Of a DNA stretch of 64,000 nucleotides, positions 18,816 through 28,279 are shown one piece after another. The stretch covers positions 7,050,001 to 7,114,000 of the forward strand of contig NZ_CP064689.1 in NCBI RefSeq assembly GCF_023100945.1, given 5' to 3'. A program made the position numbers and the translations under genes. The first letter of the stretch is position 1, and each line of letters opens with the position of its first letter. Source of the stretch: Bradyrhizobium sp. 200. GTDB taxonomy: Bacteria > Pseudomonadota > Alphaproteobacteria > Rhizobiales > Xanthobacteraceae. Below the pieces are notes generated by a model. That model was not told where the DNA came from, searched no databases, and saw only the letters and a program-made list of their open reading frames with translations.

Positions 18816-20603
18816 TCAGAGCGCGAACACGTAGAGCATCGATCCCGGCTGAATCTTCTTCAGCTCGCGCGTCGAATCGATGAACCATTTGTCCCAGGCG
18901 CCGCCCAGGCCGACCAGGATGGCGACATACTGCTTACCGTCCACGGTGAAGGTCATGGGCGGCGCGTTGACGCCGCCGCCGGTATTAAACTCCCAAAGCT
19001 TCTGCAGCGATTTGGCGTCAAGCGCCATCACTTCGCCGGACGGCTGCCCGGTGAAGACGAGGTCGGGAGTAGCCAACATGCCACCCAGATTGGGGAACGG
19101 CGTTTCCATTTTTTGGGCGATCTTGCCGGTCGTCACATCGATCGCGGTCACGCTGCCCGTGATCTTGAACGGCTGGCTCGTGCCGCCGCCGGTCCAGAAC
19201 TCACGCGGCTTCAGTTTCTCCGGCGTCATCACCTCGACCTTGACGCGATTGCAGCTCTCGATCACTGGGATGTACCAAGGCTTCAGGTCGGGATTATAGG
19301 CCGTCGGCGGCCAGTTCTTGCCGCCCATGTTGCCGGGGCAGATGTCGGTCTCCATGTTGGTGCGGCTCGGCGTCACCGATGCAATGTAAGTCTGCACGGC
19401 CTTGTTCGGGTCATACTCGACCGGCTTGCCGGTCTCCGGGTCGAGTCCCTTGGTCCAAGTGACCTTTTTGACGAACGGCACCCCCCACACGAACTTGCCG
19501 GTGGTGCGATCGATCGCATAGGCGAAGCCGTTGCGGTCCGCTTCAAGCGCGAGCTTGCGCGGGCCACTCGGTCCGGGTATGTCGACCAGCACGTTCTCTG
19601 CCACGCTGTCGTAGTCATAGGGATCGTTCGGCGTGTGCTGAAAGTGCCACTTGACCTTGCCGGTTGAGGCATCAAGGGCCAGCGAGCTGTCGGTGTAGAG
19701 GTTGTCGCCCGGCCGATAGGCGCTGTCCCAGTCAGGCCCGGGATTGCCGACGCCCCAGATGATGGTGTCCGTGGCGGGATCGTAGCTGCCGGTAACCCAA
19801 GTCGAACCGCCGCCGGAGGCGGCCGCGTTGTTGCTGTCTTTCCAGGTTTCGCTGCCGGGCTCGCCCTTGCCGGGGATTGTGTAGGTGCGCCAGATCTCCT
19901 TCTGGGTCGCGAGGTCGGTGGCGGCGAGCCAGCCTCGAATGCCGTACTCCGCGCCGGCGACGCCCGTGATCGCCATGTTCTTGACGATCAGTGGCGCGCC
20001 GGTGATGACCTCGCCCTTGTCCGGATCGGCTACAGTCCGTTGCCACGCAACCTGGCCGGTTTCCTTGTTGGTCGCGATCAGCCGGCCATCGAGCGTATGC
20101 GAAATGACGAGATCACCCCACAGCGCGACGCCGCGATTGTCGACGCCGCAACAGGCCACGGCACCAGCCCAGTCACGGTCCGTCTTGGGATCCATCTTCC
20201 AGACCAGGACGCCACGGCCACCATGGGCATCGATCTTGTAGACTGAGCCCCAGCCATCGGTCACGTAGAGAAAGCCGTTCTCGGCAATCGGAGTGCCTTC
20301 CAGCCCGCCATGGCTCCAGATCCCACCGCCTTCGACCCCGCCGAGGTGCATGGTCCAGGCGACCTTCAGGTTCTTCACGTTATCGCGGTTGATCTCCTTT
20401 AGAGTGGAGAACCGGTGAGCCGAATAATTCTGATGATGATGAAGCCAATTGCCCGGCTCCTTATCGACCTTGAGCAGCCGTTCCTGAGTGACCTCATCCG
20501 CGGCGCAGACCTGCGCTGCCGCGATCATGCCTCCCGCGACGATTGCAACCGCAACCAGCCGCGCTCGCGTCGATATTCTTGCGTGATTTGACAATCGCTC
20601 CAT
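18816..20603 (-). CDS. PQQ-dependent alcohol dehydrogenase, lanthanide-type
   Basis: A 595-residue periplasmic quinoprotein with an eight-bladed propeller. A signal peptide ends near VCAADE. The vicinal disulfide Cys151-Cys152 sits over PQQ, and Glu219 (AGAEYGIRGW) and Asn287 (GVGNPGP) are metal ligands. The catalytic base is Asp330 in YDYDSV. The second Asp at position 332 is the extra ligand that marks lanthanide-dependent enzymes (XoxF, ExaF/PedH); calcium enzymes have Ala, Ser or Thr there. AAGGAGGG precedes the ATG. The sequence looks more like an alcohol dehydrogenase than the common XoxF methanol type, so the substrate is left open. Confidence 0.9.
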   Translation of the reverse strand: MERLSNHARISTRARLVAVAIVAGGMIAAAQVCAADEVTQERLLKVDKEPGNWLHHHQNYSAHRFSTLKEINRDNVKNLKVAWTMHLGGVEGGGIWSHGGLEGTPIAENGFLYVTDGWGSVYKIDAHGGRGVLVWKMDPKTDRDWAGAVACCGVDNRGVALWGDLVISHTLDGRLIATNKETGQVAWQRTVADPDKGEVITGAPLIVKNMAITGVAGAEYGIRGWLAATDLATQKEIWRTYTIPGKGEPGSETWKDSNNAAASGGGSTWVTGSYDPATDTIIWGVGNPGPDWDSAYRPGDNLYTDSSLALDASTGKVKWHFQHTPNDPYDYDSVAENVLVDIPGPSGPRKLALEADRNGFAYAIDRTTGKFVWGVPFVKKVTWTKGLDPETGKPVEYDPNKAVQTYIASVTPSRTNMETDICPGNMGGKNWPPTAYNPDLKPWYIPVIESCNRVKVEVMTPEKLKPREFWTGGGTSQPFKITGSVTAIDVTTGKIAQKMETPFPNLGGMLATPDLVFTGQPSGEVMALDAKSLQKLWEFNTGGGVNAPPMTFTVDGKQYVAILVGLGGAWDKWFIDSTRELKKIQPGSMLYVFAL

Positions 20604-20691
20604 GAGTAGTGCCCTCCTTTGGTATGGTTATGATTGATCGAACGTCCGGCAAGCGTCCGGGCGTTCGGCTGGGAAGCCTTATCCAGCGGGC

Positions 20692-21168
20692 TCACCGGTC
20701 CGCTGTCTGAGATCCGGGCGTTCGTGAAACTTGCACCTCCGTTTCTTTTGTTCCGGCTTTCTGGAAAACGATGGCGCATGTGAACGTCTCGCCTTCGACA
20801 AGTTTCTGCCGAGACTGGAGCAACATGACGTGGTATCCATCCGGCCTGAGCTCGAGCGTCTCCTTCTCCGGAATCGGAATGGACTTGATCGCACGCATGG
20901 CGGGAGCACCTTCGCCGCGATCGACAGTGTGCTTTTCCGAAAAGTTCGCGAATGGACAGCGGACGCGCAAGATGGCGTCAGCTTCGGCTGCATCGTTTTT
21001 GATTGTCATCAAAAGCGGCAGATCGATACCGATCTGATCGGATGCGGAAACCCGAGCATTCGTCACCTTCAGCGCCTCGCCTGCAGCGGCAAACCCGGGC
21101 AGCGTCAGCCCAAGCCCGACAATCAAACGTCGGATCGAAAAGAGCCGCAACCCGCCACCATCGCGCAC
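20692..21168 (-). CDS. Copper chaperone, PCu(A)C family
   Basis: A periplasmic copper chaperone of about 158 residues. The copper site is visible: His in SEKHTVDRGEGAPAM, ten residues later the Met, and downstream HVM, fitting Hx10M...HxM. A signal sequence (SIRRLIVGLGLTLPGFAAA) precedes the domain. Such proteins deliver Cu(I) to cytochrome oxidase. The frame is open upstream into a TRAP permease remnant, so the start is uncertain; GTG 21168 puts the signal peptide at the N-terminus. It lies 88 bases upstream of the dehydrogenase, same strand. Confidence 0.7.
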   Translation of the reverse strand: MRDGGGLRLFSIRRLIVGLGLTLPGFAAAGEALKVTNARVSASDQIGIDLPLLMTIKNDAAEADAILRVRCPFANFSEKHTVDRGEGAPAMRAIKSIPIPEKETLELRPDGYHVMLLQSRQKLVEGETFTCAIVFQKAGTKETEVQVSRTPGSQTADR

Positions 21169-21189
21169 AATCCGCTTGCCGCGATCGAT

Positions 21190-21411
21190 GTCGGTGCGGC
21201 CGCGAAGTTCGTAGCGATCGGCGTCAATGAAAGACGGAATCGCCAGCGGGCCGACACTATACAGGTTGGCAAAGAGCTGCTGTGGAGCGACCAGCAGCCG
21301 CGCGCCGGTCGACGCGACGGCACGCGTGCTCGCAATTCCAGTGCAGATCGGCGCGACGAGCCCAAGAAGGACGTTGCCAACACGAAGACCCCACACGATC
21401 GCGCCTCCCAA
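21190..21411 (-). pseudogene. TRAP transporter large permease (DctM) N-terminal relic
   Basis: GLRVGNVLLGLVAPI, PQQLFANLYSVGPLAIPSFI follow the DctM N-terminus, with drift. After about 70 residues the frame runs into the copper chaperone. Confidence 0.6.
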
Positions 21412-21439
21412 CTGTTAGATGTGGTCGATATTCCGACGC

Positions 21440-21745
21440 GCCGACGGGTGTCTCCCCATACCGGGCGACAGGCGCGACGACCATCCGCACCAGCGCATGC
21501 AAAATGAGCAGTGCACCGCCGACCAGAACGACAAGATAGAGATAGAGATAGAGATAGACCATCGAGATCGGCAGTGACCACGCGGTAGCCGTCTCTATTA
21601 GCGAGAGCATTTCGCCGCCATAGAGGACGAAGAGAATGCGAAGTCCGATCATCGCGAGGGCGGTAATGTCCTGCACCGCGCCATGTGTAATCACGGGCAG
21701 ACGGTCCGCCGGCGCCTTGAACTCAGGATGGACCCGAAGCTTCAC
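21440..21745 (-). pseudogene. TRAP transporter small permease (DctQ) C-terminal relic
   Basis: Membrane segments GGEMLSLIETATAWSLPISM and VVLVGGALLILHALVRMV match the C-terminal half of DctQ. A YLYLYLYL run from a hexanucleotide repeat sits in between. The N-terminal half and the binding protein are missing. Confidence 0.65.
21534..21557. repeat. Hexanucleotide repeat AGATAG x4
   Basis: Four perfect units within the DctQ relic, encoding alternating Tyr-Leu on the minus strand. Confidence 0.95.
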
Positions 21746-21808
21746 GCCAATGTTTCACGCTGCCACTCCCCCTTCGCGCTTTCTTGATACACGACGATAG
21801 AACTTCAA

Positions 21809-22285
21809 TTGAGCGAAAGTATTGGCGAACAGAGCGCAACGCGTTAGGACGCATTTCCGAATTTCTTGTACTTTCTTACGTGACATCGGCATCTGGATGG
21901 CTGCGCCGATCCATTCGCCGCGACGCACAATCACTTCGGCGGTGACAAGTGCGTGCCCTTCTGCGAGTCCCCAGCGCGCAGTTGCCGAAAAGTCCAAGCA
22001 TTCGCACGAAGTGTCCTAACCCCGGCACGGGGTCGCTTCTACCATTGGACGAGTAAGCCCACACGTCGACGGCAGCCGAAGCTTACTTCCAGGTTCGCAG
22101 ATGTCGAGACGATCAGGAAGAGGCAGCTCGAAAGATCGATCCCAACATCATGGCTAAGCGACCTAACATGAACTGTTATGCCATCGGCGATATCGCCGAC
22201 ATCGCGAAGACCGTGACCGAATATGACGTAAATGCATGCGCAGACATTGTCAGCGACTTCTGCCGCCTGCACCTCAACGAGGAGT
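21809..22285 (+). repeat. Direct repeat at the border of catabolic module A (partner at 49.4 kb)
   Basis: Starts TTGAGCGAAAGTATTGGCGA and recurs, with changes and gaps, at 49386-49825. It includes the start of a MaoC relic in both places. Confidence 0.8.
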
Positions 22286-22535
22286 ACGTCAATCTCTCGG
22301 CCGGCCTTCTCTCCACCGTGATGAGATATATGGTAGCAAAGGTTCCGGAAGCGCAGTGCCCTTCGGATATGGCGTCACCTTCGATGCCACGTTCTATTTC
22401 GGGGACACCATCACCACAAAGCTGGTGGTGCGTGAGAAGGACGAGGAGCGCAACACCCGCATCTTTACTACGAGGTAACGAACCAGAGAGCGGCACTATC
22501 GCGGCCTCGGGCAACAACTACCTGAAGGTCCTTTG
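22150..22535 (+). pseudogene. MaoC-type hydratase relic, module A
   Basis: GDIADIAKTVTEYDVNACAD, DFCRLHLNEEY, then in other frames GDTITTKLVVREKDEE and GTIAASG follow the order of MaoC/hotdog hydratases. The His-containing FGRRIAHG region is missing and at least two frameshifts are needed. It lies directly before the enoyl-CoA hydratase. Confidence 0.75.
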
Positions 22536-23357
22536 ATGCAAAAAGCTGACGACGACAGCCTGGTGCTGATGGAGCAGCTTGGCGCCGTGCGCGTGCTCAC
22601 TATCAATCGCGCCGACAAGCTGAACGCGTTCACGCCGGCGTTGATGCACGAGCTTGACCTCATGCTTGACGATGCTGCGCGGGATAGCTCTACCCGCGTC
22701 GTCATGATCACGGGGGCGGGTCAAAAGGCCTTTGTGGCTGGCAACGACATCGACAGCCTTATCGAGATGAATGGCGTGGAGGCCTATCGAGACATGCAAA
22801 GGGGTCAGCGCGTCCTGTTCAGGCTCTATGAATTCGCAAAGCCGACTATCGCCATGGTGAATGGCTATGCATTGGGCGGCGGCTTCGAGCTCGCGCTGGC
22901 GTGCGACTTCATCGTCGCGTCCGATACGGCGCGATTTGGCTTTCCGGAGATTACACTCAATACCATCCCGGGTTGGGGCGGAACGCAGCTCGCGGTTAGA
23001 AAGATGGGGTTGGCGCGCGCCAAGCAAATGGTGTTGACCGGGCGCCACTATACGACCGCGGAATGCCGGGAGTTTGGTTTTATTCATGTTTTCGCTTCCG
23101 CGCCTGAGCTGAAGTCGGCGGCGCTGGCCTTTGCCGAAGAGCTGGCGACGCACGATTCGTTCGCGATGGAAATGGCCAAGCGCAGCGTCAACCGCGCCGG
23201 CGAGATCCCGCTGAATGCGGGACTGGATCTGGAGGCCGCGAACTACGCCGTCAACTTCGGCACCACTGCCGCCCGCGCGGGTTTGCGCGCCTTTGCCGCG
23301 CGCCGCAAGCCCAAAAAAGCGCTCACCGACAATTCGACTTCCGAGAAATTCAAGTGA
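22536..23357 (+). CDS. Enoyl-CoA hydratase/isomerase family protein, module A
   Basis: A 273-residue crotonase-fold enzyme. The oxyanion-hole regions are AFVAGNDI and YALGGGFELALACDF, and the catalytic region has Glu in GFPEITLNTIPGWGGTQ, so both usual acidic positions look present. It should hydrate or isomerise an enoyl-CoA intermediate. The ATG at 22536 has AAGG about 10 bases upstream; a TTG one codon earlier is possible. It is followed by an acyl-CoA dehydrogenase relic and a CoA-transferase on the same strand. The paralogue is at 53000-53782. Confidence 0.88.
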   Translation: MQKADDDSLVLMEQLGAVRVLTINRADKLNAFTPALMHELDLMLDDAARDSSTRVVMITGAGQKAFVAGNDIDSLIEMNGVEAYRDMQRGQRVLFRLYEFAKPTIAMVNGYALGGGFELALACDFIVASDTARFGFPEITLNTIPGWGGTQLAVRKMGLARAKQMVLTGRHYTTAECREFGFIHVFASAPELKSAALAFAEELATHDSFAMEMAKRSVNRAGEIPLNAGLDLEAANYAVNFGTTAARAGLRAFAARRKPKKALTDNSTSEKFK

Positions 23358-23374
23358 TCCCATGTGCGTGCCCC

Positions 23375-23716
23375 ATTCGCTGAACGATCAGCACACGATG
23401 ATCCGCAATTCCGTTCGGCTTCTCGCGAAAAGCCAGGCCGCAGCCCTGTCCCGGCAGTTGTGGGAAGAAGAAGCATTTTTGTACGAAATAAGGCTTGCAG
23501 GCTCGGCCTTGCCGGCGTGCCCTACCCGGCGTGTATGGCAGTGGCGGAGGCGAATGGCTGTCCTTCATTATCGTGCTCGAGGAGCTGTCGCGTGTCGACT
23601 GCGCGGTCGCCGATTCGCCGCTGATGGCAAATTTCGATGCCAAGGTACTGAAAATCGTGGAAGGCACATCCGAAATCCAGCGCACGATCATCTCGCGCGA
23701 ACTACTCGCGCAATGA
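23375..23716 (+). pseudogene. Acyl-CoA dehydrogenase relic
   Basis: Pieces in several frames: LNDQHTMIRNSVRLLAK and LWEEEAF from the N-terminus, GEWLSFIIVLEELSRVDCAV from the middle, and the family C-terminus KVLKIVEGTSEIQRTIISRE at 23637-23716. Most of the core is deleted. Module A therefore once had an acyl-CoA oxidation step. Confidence 0.82.
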
Positions 23717-23775
23717 GAGCAAAGCGTGAGCGCTGACGTTTGAGAACAACTGCTGGGTCCAGCCATGAGGTTTCC

Positions 23776-24969
23776 ATGCTCGAGGGCATTAAGGTTTTGA
23801 GTTTCACGCACTTTCTGCAGGGGCCTGCGGCCGTGCAGATGCTGGCGGACGCCGGGGCGGACGTAATCAAGATCGAGCCTCCTGGAGGCGCATTTGAGCG
23901 CGGCTGGTCCGGCTTCGATGCCTTCAAGGAAGGCGTGAGCATTTTCTTTCTGCTCGGCAACCGCAATCAGCGGAGCCTCTCGCTAGATCTTCGCAATGAA
24001 AAGGCGAAAGAGATCGTGTTGCACATGGTGCGCGAAGCCGACGTCCTGGTTGAAAACTACCGCCCGGGTGTCCTGGAGCGGCTTGGCTTCGGCTATGAAG
24101 ACATGAAGGCCGTCAACCCGCGCCTCGTATATTGCTCCTGCTCGGGCTATGGATCGTCCGGCCCCTACTTGAAACGGCCGGGCCAAGACATGTTGCTACA
24201 GGCGATGAGCGGCATGACCATGCTCTCGGGCGGAGCCGACGCGCCGCCTACCCCGGTTGGCTCCGCAATTGTCGATCAGCACGCCGCCGTGCTTGCAGCG
24301 TTCGGCGTCGTTTCGGCGCTGCTTTCGCGTCAGCGCACCGGACGCGGCGCGCTGGTAGAGAGCAACCTTCTCAATGCAGCCCTCGATCTGCAGATTGAGC
24401 CGTTTACCTATTACCTAAACAAGGGCCGGCTCTGGGCGCGCACGGACCCGCCGCTGGGCAGCCGCTTCCACCCCGCTCCGTACGGGATCTATCGCACGGC
24501 GGACGGCTGGATCGCGATTTCGCTAACCCCTATACCGCAGATGGCGGCGGCGCTCGACTATCCGACGCTGGCAGCTTTCAACGACCCTAAGGATCCGATG
24601 CGTCGGCGCGACGAGATCCATCACATCGTCTATGAGCGCGTGCAGACCCGTAAGACGGCGGAGTGGATGGAGATCTTCGATGCCCACAACATCTGGTACG
24701 CGCCGGTGAATGACTATGAGGAGGTCGAAAGCGATCCGCAGGTCGCACATAACAAGATGATCATGACAATCGAGCACCCTCAAGCGGGCGAGGTGCGGCT
24801 CTTGGCGCATCCGGTCCGCTACGATGGCGAGGCGCCACCGCTACGGCGATTGCCGCCGCAGCAAGGCGAACATACCAGGGAAATCTTGGCCGAGCTGGGC
24901 TATGCAGCGGACGAAATCGACGCATTGTCTAACGGCGGAATAGCCATCACCAATAAGGCCGCCTCGTGA
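23776..24969 (+). CDS. Class III CoA-transferase (CaiB/BaiF), module A
   Basis: A 397-residue family III CoA-transferase that moves CoA between carboxylic acids via a mixed anhydride on Asp. Family features are ADAGADVIKIEPPGGA, RNQRSLSLDL, LVENYRPGVLERLG, CSGYGSSGPY and RPGQDMLLQAMSG with Asp138 as the probable catalytic residue. ATG 23776 aligns with the start of the paralogue at 51523; an ATG 12 codons earlier is weaker. It probably activates the acid substrate of module A. The donor and acceptor are unknown. Confidence 0.9.
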   Translation: MLEGIKVLSFTHFLQGPAAVQMLADAGADVIKIEPPGGAFERGWSGFDAFKEGVSIFFLLGNRNQRSLSLDLRNEKAKEIVLHMVREADVLVENYRPGVLERLGFGYEDMKAVNPRLVYCSCSGYGSSGPYLKRPGQDMLLQAMSGMTMLSGGADAPPTPVGSAIVDQHAAVLAAFGVVSALLSRQRTGRGALVESNLLNAALDLQIEPFTYYLNKGRLWARTDPPLGSRFHPAPYGIYRTADGWIAISLTPIPQMAAALDYPTLAAFNDPKDPMRRRDEIHHIVYERVQTRKTAEWMEIFDAHNIWYAPVNDYEEVESDPQVAHNKMIMTIEHPQAGEVRLLAHPVRYDGEAPPLRRLPPQQGEHTREILAELGYAADEIDALSNGGIAITNKAAS

Positions 24970-25040
24970 TCATCGCAACCTAGCCGGAATCCTGGCGGCT
25001 ACCGAGCTTCAGCAAGTTCGAGATTGGCCGAACGCATGCG

Positions 25041-25412
25041 GTGACCCGCACTTTCACCGAAACGGAAGTGGACGCATTCGGCTATCTCTCCGGAGACCTC
25101 AACCCACTGCACATGGATGACGAGTTCGCCTCGCGTTCCCCGTTCGGCAGGCGGGTTGTGCACGGCCTGCTCACCGCTGCCGTGGTGTCGCGGACGTATA
25201 CCGAACTGACGGGACCCGGGTTCGCCTATGTCGGACAGGAACTGCGATTTCTGAAGCCGGTTTTCATCGGCGACAAGATCACGGCTGAGGTCGCTATCGT
25301 CGGCAAGAAGGAAACCAAACGGATCCTGATCCTGGATACGATGGTCCGCAAACAGACGGGCGAGGCAGTCCTCAGCGGACTTTCGGCTTACAAGTATCTG
25401 CGTTTCAGATAG
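25041..25412 (+). CDS. MaoC-family (R)-enoyl-CoA hydratase, module A
   Basis: A hotdog-fold hydratase with the catalytic Asp/His motif in YLSGDLNPLHMDDEFA, followed by FGRRVVHGLL, the usual second motif. The length of 123 residues is slightly short. Similarity extends upstream in frame (SFSKFEIGRTHAV) with no ATG before a stop at 24981, so either GTG 25041 is used or the original start has been lost. It lies 71 bases after the CoA-transferase on the same strand. Confidence 0.8.
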   Translation: MTRTFTETEVDAFGYLSGDLNPLHMDDEFASRSPFGRRVVHGLLTAAVVSRTYTELTGPGFAYVGQELRFLKPVFIGDKITAEVAIVGKKETKRILILDTMVRKQTGEAVLSGLSAYKYLRFR

Positions 25413-25505
25413 GGCCTTCGTCCCACTGCAGCAGAAATTCGCCAGACGGCGAATCCTCAAGAAGACGGGGCTGGCATATTACCGCGACTGATGCTATAAA
25501 AATGA

Positions 25506-25521
25506 CTGAAATCGTTTTCAG
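25506..25521. promoter_or_regulatory. Putative LacI-family operator, module A
   Basis: CTGAAATCGTTTTCAG is a 16-bp near-palindrome with a central CG. Near-identical sites lie at 51595 and 52944, flanking the lacI-type gene of module B. It overlaps the first possible ATG (25502) of the AraC gene, so that start is unlikely. Confidence 0.65.
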
Positions 25522-25540
25522 AATTCAACGATCACCAACC

Positions 25541-26533
25541 ATGGCGTCCTCAGAGCCGATGGATGACGTAGAAGGATCACCGGCGAGACTGGGCCAACGA
25601 CCGGCGGCAGTCCGCTCCTTCTTTTCACGAAGCCAGCCAGCGCACCGGCATCCGTGTTGTTCACTGCCGGTCGTGAAGATTGAGCACTACGATTACGGCT
25701 CCGAGATCAAGTCGCTCAACATCCATTTTGCACCGCTGGAGAAGATGAAATCGACGCTGCCCTACCCGCATCGGCACGATTTCTATCATATCGTCTGGGT
25801 GACCCGCGGCACCGGCTGTCACATCATCGACTCCGTCAAATATGAGGTCCGGCCGAACAGCCTGTTCTTCATGGCCCCAGGGCAGATCCACGATTTTACG
25901 TTATCGGAAGACGCGATCGGGCACACCATCAGCTTCAGCCCGGAATTCTTCGCTTTCAGAGTTCACAACCGGCATTCGCTCACCGACATTCCGATATACA
26001 GTATCGAAAATCTCAACAATGCGCTTTATCTGGACGATATGCAGGCCGAGAGCCTCCGCCAGATCACGGATGCCATGATCGAAGAATACATGGCGGAGAA
26101 GACCGGGCATGAGGATGTGATCTGGTCCTATTTGCGGATCTTCCTCATGAAGACGTCGCGTATAGCCGTACCTTCCGCCATCGCCGACTTGTCGTCCCGA
26201 AACCTGCTCCTGTCACGCCGCTTCAAGAGCGCGCTGGAGAAGAATTTCGGCACCATCAACGAGACCGCGGAATATGCCAGGCTTCTGAAGGTAACCGAGC
26301 GCGCGCTCAACGAAGCCACTCGCCAAGCCCTTGGTTCAACTGCGGCCCAGCTCATTCGCGAGCGGATCATGTTAGAGGCCAAGCGGCTGCTGCTGCACTC
26401 CGATATCAGCGTGGCCGAGATCGCCGATCGTCTCGGCTTTGAGGACCCCGCCTATTTCAGCCGCTGTTTCAAGAAGCACACCAGCCGATCGCCGATCGAA
26501 TTTCGCCAAAGCCTCGCCACGCTAAACCTCTGA
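25541..26533 (+). CDS. AraC-family transcriptional regulator, module A
   Basis: About 330 residues: an N-terminal cupin-like sensor domain (PYPHRHDFYHIVWVTRGTG, then the APGQIHDF strand) and a C-terminal double helix-turn-helix (LLLHSDISVAEIADRLGF, DPAYFSRCFKKHTSRSP). It probably senses the substrate or an intermediate of module A and activates nearby promoters. The start is uncertain: ATG 25502 is overlapped by the operator-like palindrome, so ATG 25541 is given. It lies between the MaoC and GH88-like genes. Confidence 0.85.
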   Translation: MASSEPMDDVEGSPARLGQRPAAVRSFFSRSQPAHRHPCCSLPVVKIEHYDYGSEIKSLNIHFAPLEKMKSTLPYPHRHDFYHIVWVTRGTGCHIIDSVKYEVRPNSLFFMAPGQIHDFTLSEDAIGHTISFSPEFFAFRVHNRHSLTDIPIYSIENLNNALYLDDMQAESLRQITDAMIEEYMAEKTGHEDVIWSYLRIFLMKTSRIAVPSAIADLSSRNLLLSRRFKSALEKNFGTINETAEYARLLKVTERALNEATRQALGSTAAQLIRERIMLEAKRLLLHSDISVAEIADRLGFEDPAYFSRCFKKHTSRSPIEFRQSLATLNL

Positions 26534-26624
26534 TCCGTCGCCGAACAGCCACGATGGCTGCCTCCAACACATCAGGCGGTCGCCACGAAGATCTCACCTA
26601 ACCTATGTTCTCTCGGAAAGAAGC

Positions 26625-27848
26625 ATGCCGGACACCACCAACAATTCGATCGAGCTCACTGCCGCGCAGCGGCGATTGTTCACAGAGGTCCTAGACGTCG
26701 TGGCCCGCAAAGTGGCCGAAGACGAGCCGACATTGGGCGTCGAATTTCCGCATGTCACGGCACCGGACGGCTCCTGGATTAAGCTGCCGGCTTCGCTGTC
26801 TGCTGGCTATAACGGCGAAGCCTGGAGCCATGGTAACTGGTTGTGCGGCTTCTGGGTGGGCCTGTTGTTGACCTGTTATCTGCATACCAATGAGACGAAA
26901 TACCTGATCTGGGCGCGCGAACGCATGCGGCTAGTGGCTCAGCGCGCGGACGACCCCAACACCCACGATATCGGCTTCATATTTGACAGCAGCGCTATTC
27001 CCGCGCACGTGATCACTGGCGATCGCTGGTATGCGGATATCGCGATGAGGGCGGCCGACAAGCTGCGGGCACGGATTATCAGCACGCGAAGCGGCGCGTA
27101 TCTAGCCTCTTGGGGCCCGCTGGACGACCCCCGCGGGCAATGCAGTTCAGCGATCGACACCATGGCTAATCTCTCGCTGCTGTATTGGGCAACTCATTAT
27201 AGCGGCGATGGCAGCTATCGCCTGGCCGCCGAAGCGCATGCCGACATGACCGCAAAGGCTTTCATTCGCCCCGATCATTCCACCTATCATGCGGTGGAGT
27301 ACGACGTGGTGAGCGGCGCGCGGAAGCGCGGCTATACGTTCCAAGGAGCAGGCAACGAATCCGCCTGGACCCGCGGTCAGGGCTGGGCCATCTACGGCTA
27401 TGTCAACTCCGCGCGGGAGACCGGGCAGCGCCGATATCTGGACCTCGCGGAACAGCTTGCAAATTACCATATGAAGCGGCTCGCTGGACGTCAGGTCCCG
27501 CCGTGGGACTTCGATGCAGCGGAAGCCGACGCCGACATTAAGGATACGGCAGCAGCGGCCGTGATTTCATCCGCGTTGCTCGAACTGGGGCGGCTGCATC
27601 CCGATGGCACCGCAGCTTCAGCGTGGACCGACCAGGGATTGGCGATGCTGGAAGCGCTGTGCCGCGATGAGTTCGCGCGAGAGGGGTCGCATCGCGGCTT
27701 GTTGAAGAATTCCTGCTACTCGAAGCCGCACAATGAGGGTGTGCGCAGCGCGACCATGTTCGGCGACTTCTTCTTCACCGAGGCGCTGTGCCGCGTCATG
27801 CTGCCCGGTCAATTCCGACCTCTGATGGCGGTGCCGACACTCGCGTGA
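26625..27848 (+). CDS. GH88/GH105-type unsaturated glycuronyl hydrolase-like protein, module A
   Basis: A 407-residue alpha/alpha-barrel glycosidase. The two Asp residues that define the catalytic site of unsaturated glucuronyl hydrolases are present: Asp115 in THDIGF and Asp178 in AIDTMANL, about 60 residues apart as in the family. Other features are GAGNESAWTRGQGWAIYG and a conserved C-terminal region. The family hydrates the double bond of 4,5-unsaturated uronic acid glycosides. No signal peptide is seen, so it acts in the cytosol on an imported substrate. The paralogue at 43413-44621 lacks the first Asp. Confidence 0.85.
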   Translation: MPDTTNNSIELTAAQRRLFTEVLDVVARKVAEDEPTLGVEFPHVTAPDGSWIKLPASLSAGYNGEAWSHGNWLCGFWVGLLLTCYLHTNETKYLIWARERMRLVAQRADDPNTHDIGFIFDSSAIPAHVITGDRWYADIAMRAADKLRARIISTRSGAYLASWGPLDDPRGQCSSAIDTMANLSLLYWATHYSGDGSYRLAAEAHADMTAKAFIRPDHSTYHAVEYDVVSGARKRGYTFQGAGNESAWTRGQGWAIYGYVNSARETGQRRYLDLAEQLANYHMKRLAGRQVPPWDFDAAEADADIKDTAAAAVISSALLELGRLHPDGTAASAWTDQGLAMLEALCRDEFAREGSHRGLLKNSCYSKPHNEGVRSATMFGDFFFTEALCRVMLPGQFRPLMAVPTLA

Positions 27849-28279
27849 GGTGAACTGGCATTGCCGACCTGATCTGCCCGGCACGCGCGACTTCCGGGAA
27901 TCTCGGTCGATGTCGCCTGAACGTCGGGCTTTCGCCACGTCTGGGGATCGTCTGCCGCATTCCAACGTTTCTCGTGAATGATTGTCTCTTGCTGGGTCCG
28001 CTCGTAAGCTGCGTTCAATAAGCTGCTTGATCCGCTTGTGCGCTTCGCTTTCGCGCAGACCGTGATATTTTCGTGTGCGAATTTCTTCTTCGCTCAACGA
28101 ATTCCGCGTCACCGCCGGACATGAGCCATCTAATGGCGAAAGAAGAAGCGTTTACGCATGTTAGCGACAGGTGCACCGGCGTGCCGCAATTCGCGCATAT
28201 ATGCCGTGGCTGCCCCTTCTTCATTGCCTTGCGCACGGCGACGCGCACGTGAACCGATTCGCTGTAGCGGTGTGCTGCT
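27849..28279. other. Intergenic region, no gene recognised
   Basis: About 430 bases between the hydrolase and the integrase relic. Nothing could be assigned. Confidence 0.4.

Noticed and set aside
18777..19667. A 296-codon plus-strand frame opposite the PQQ dehydrogenase
   Set aside because: Its His/Arg/Asp-rich product is the shadow of the dehydrogenase gene.
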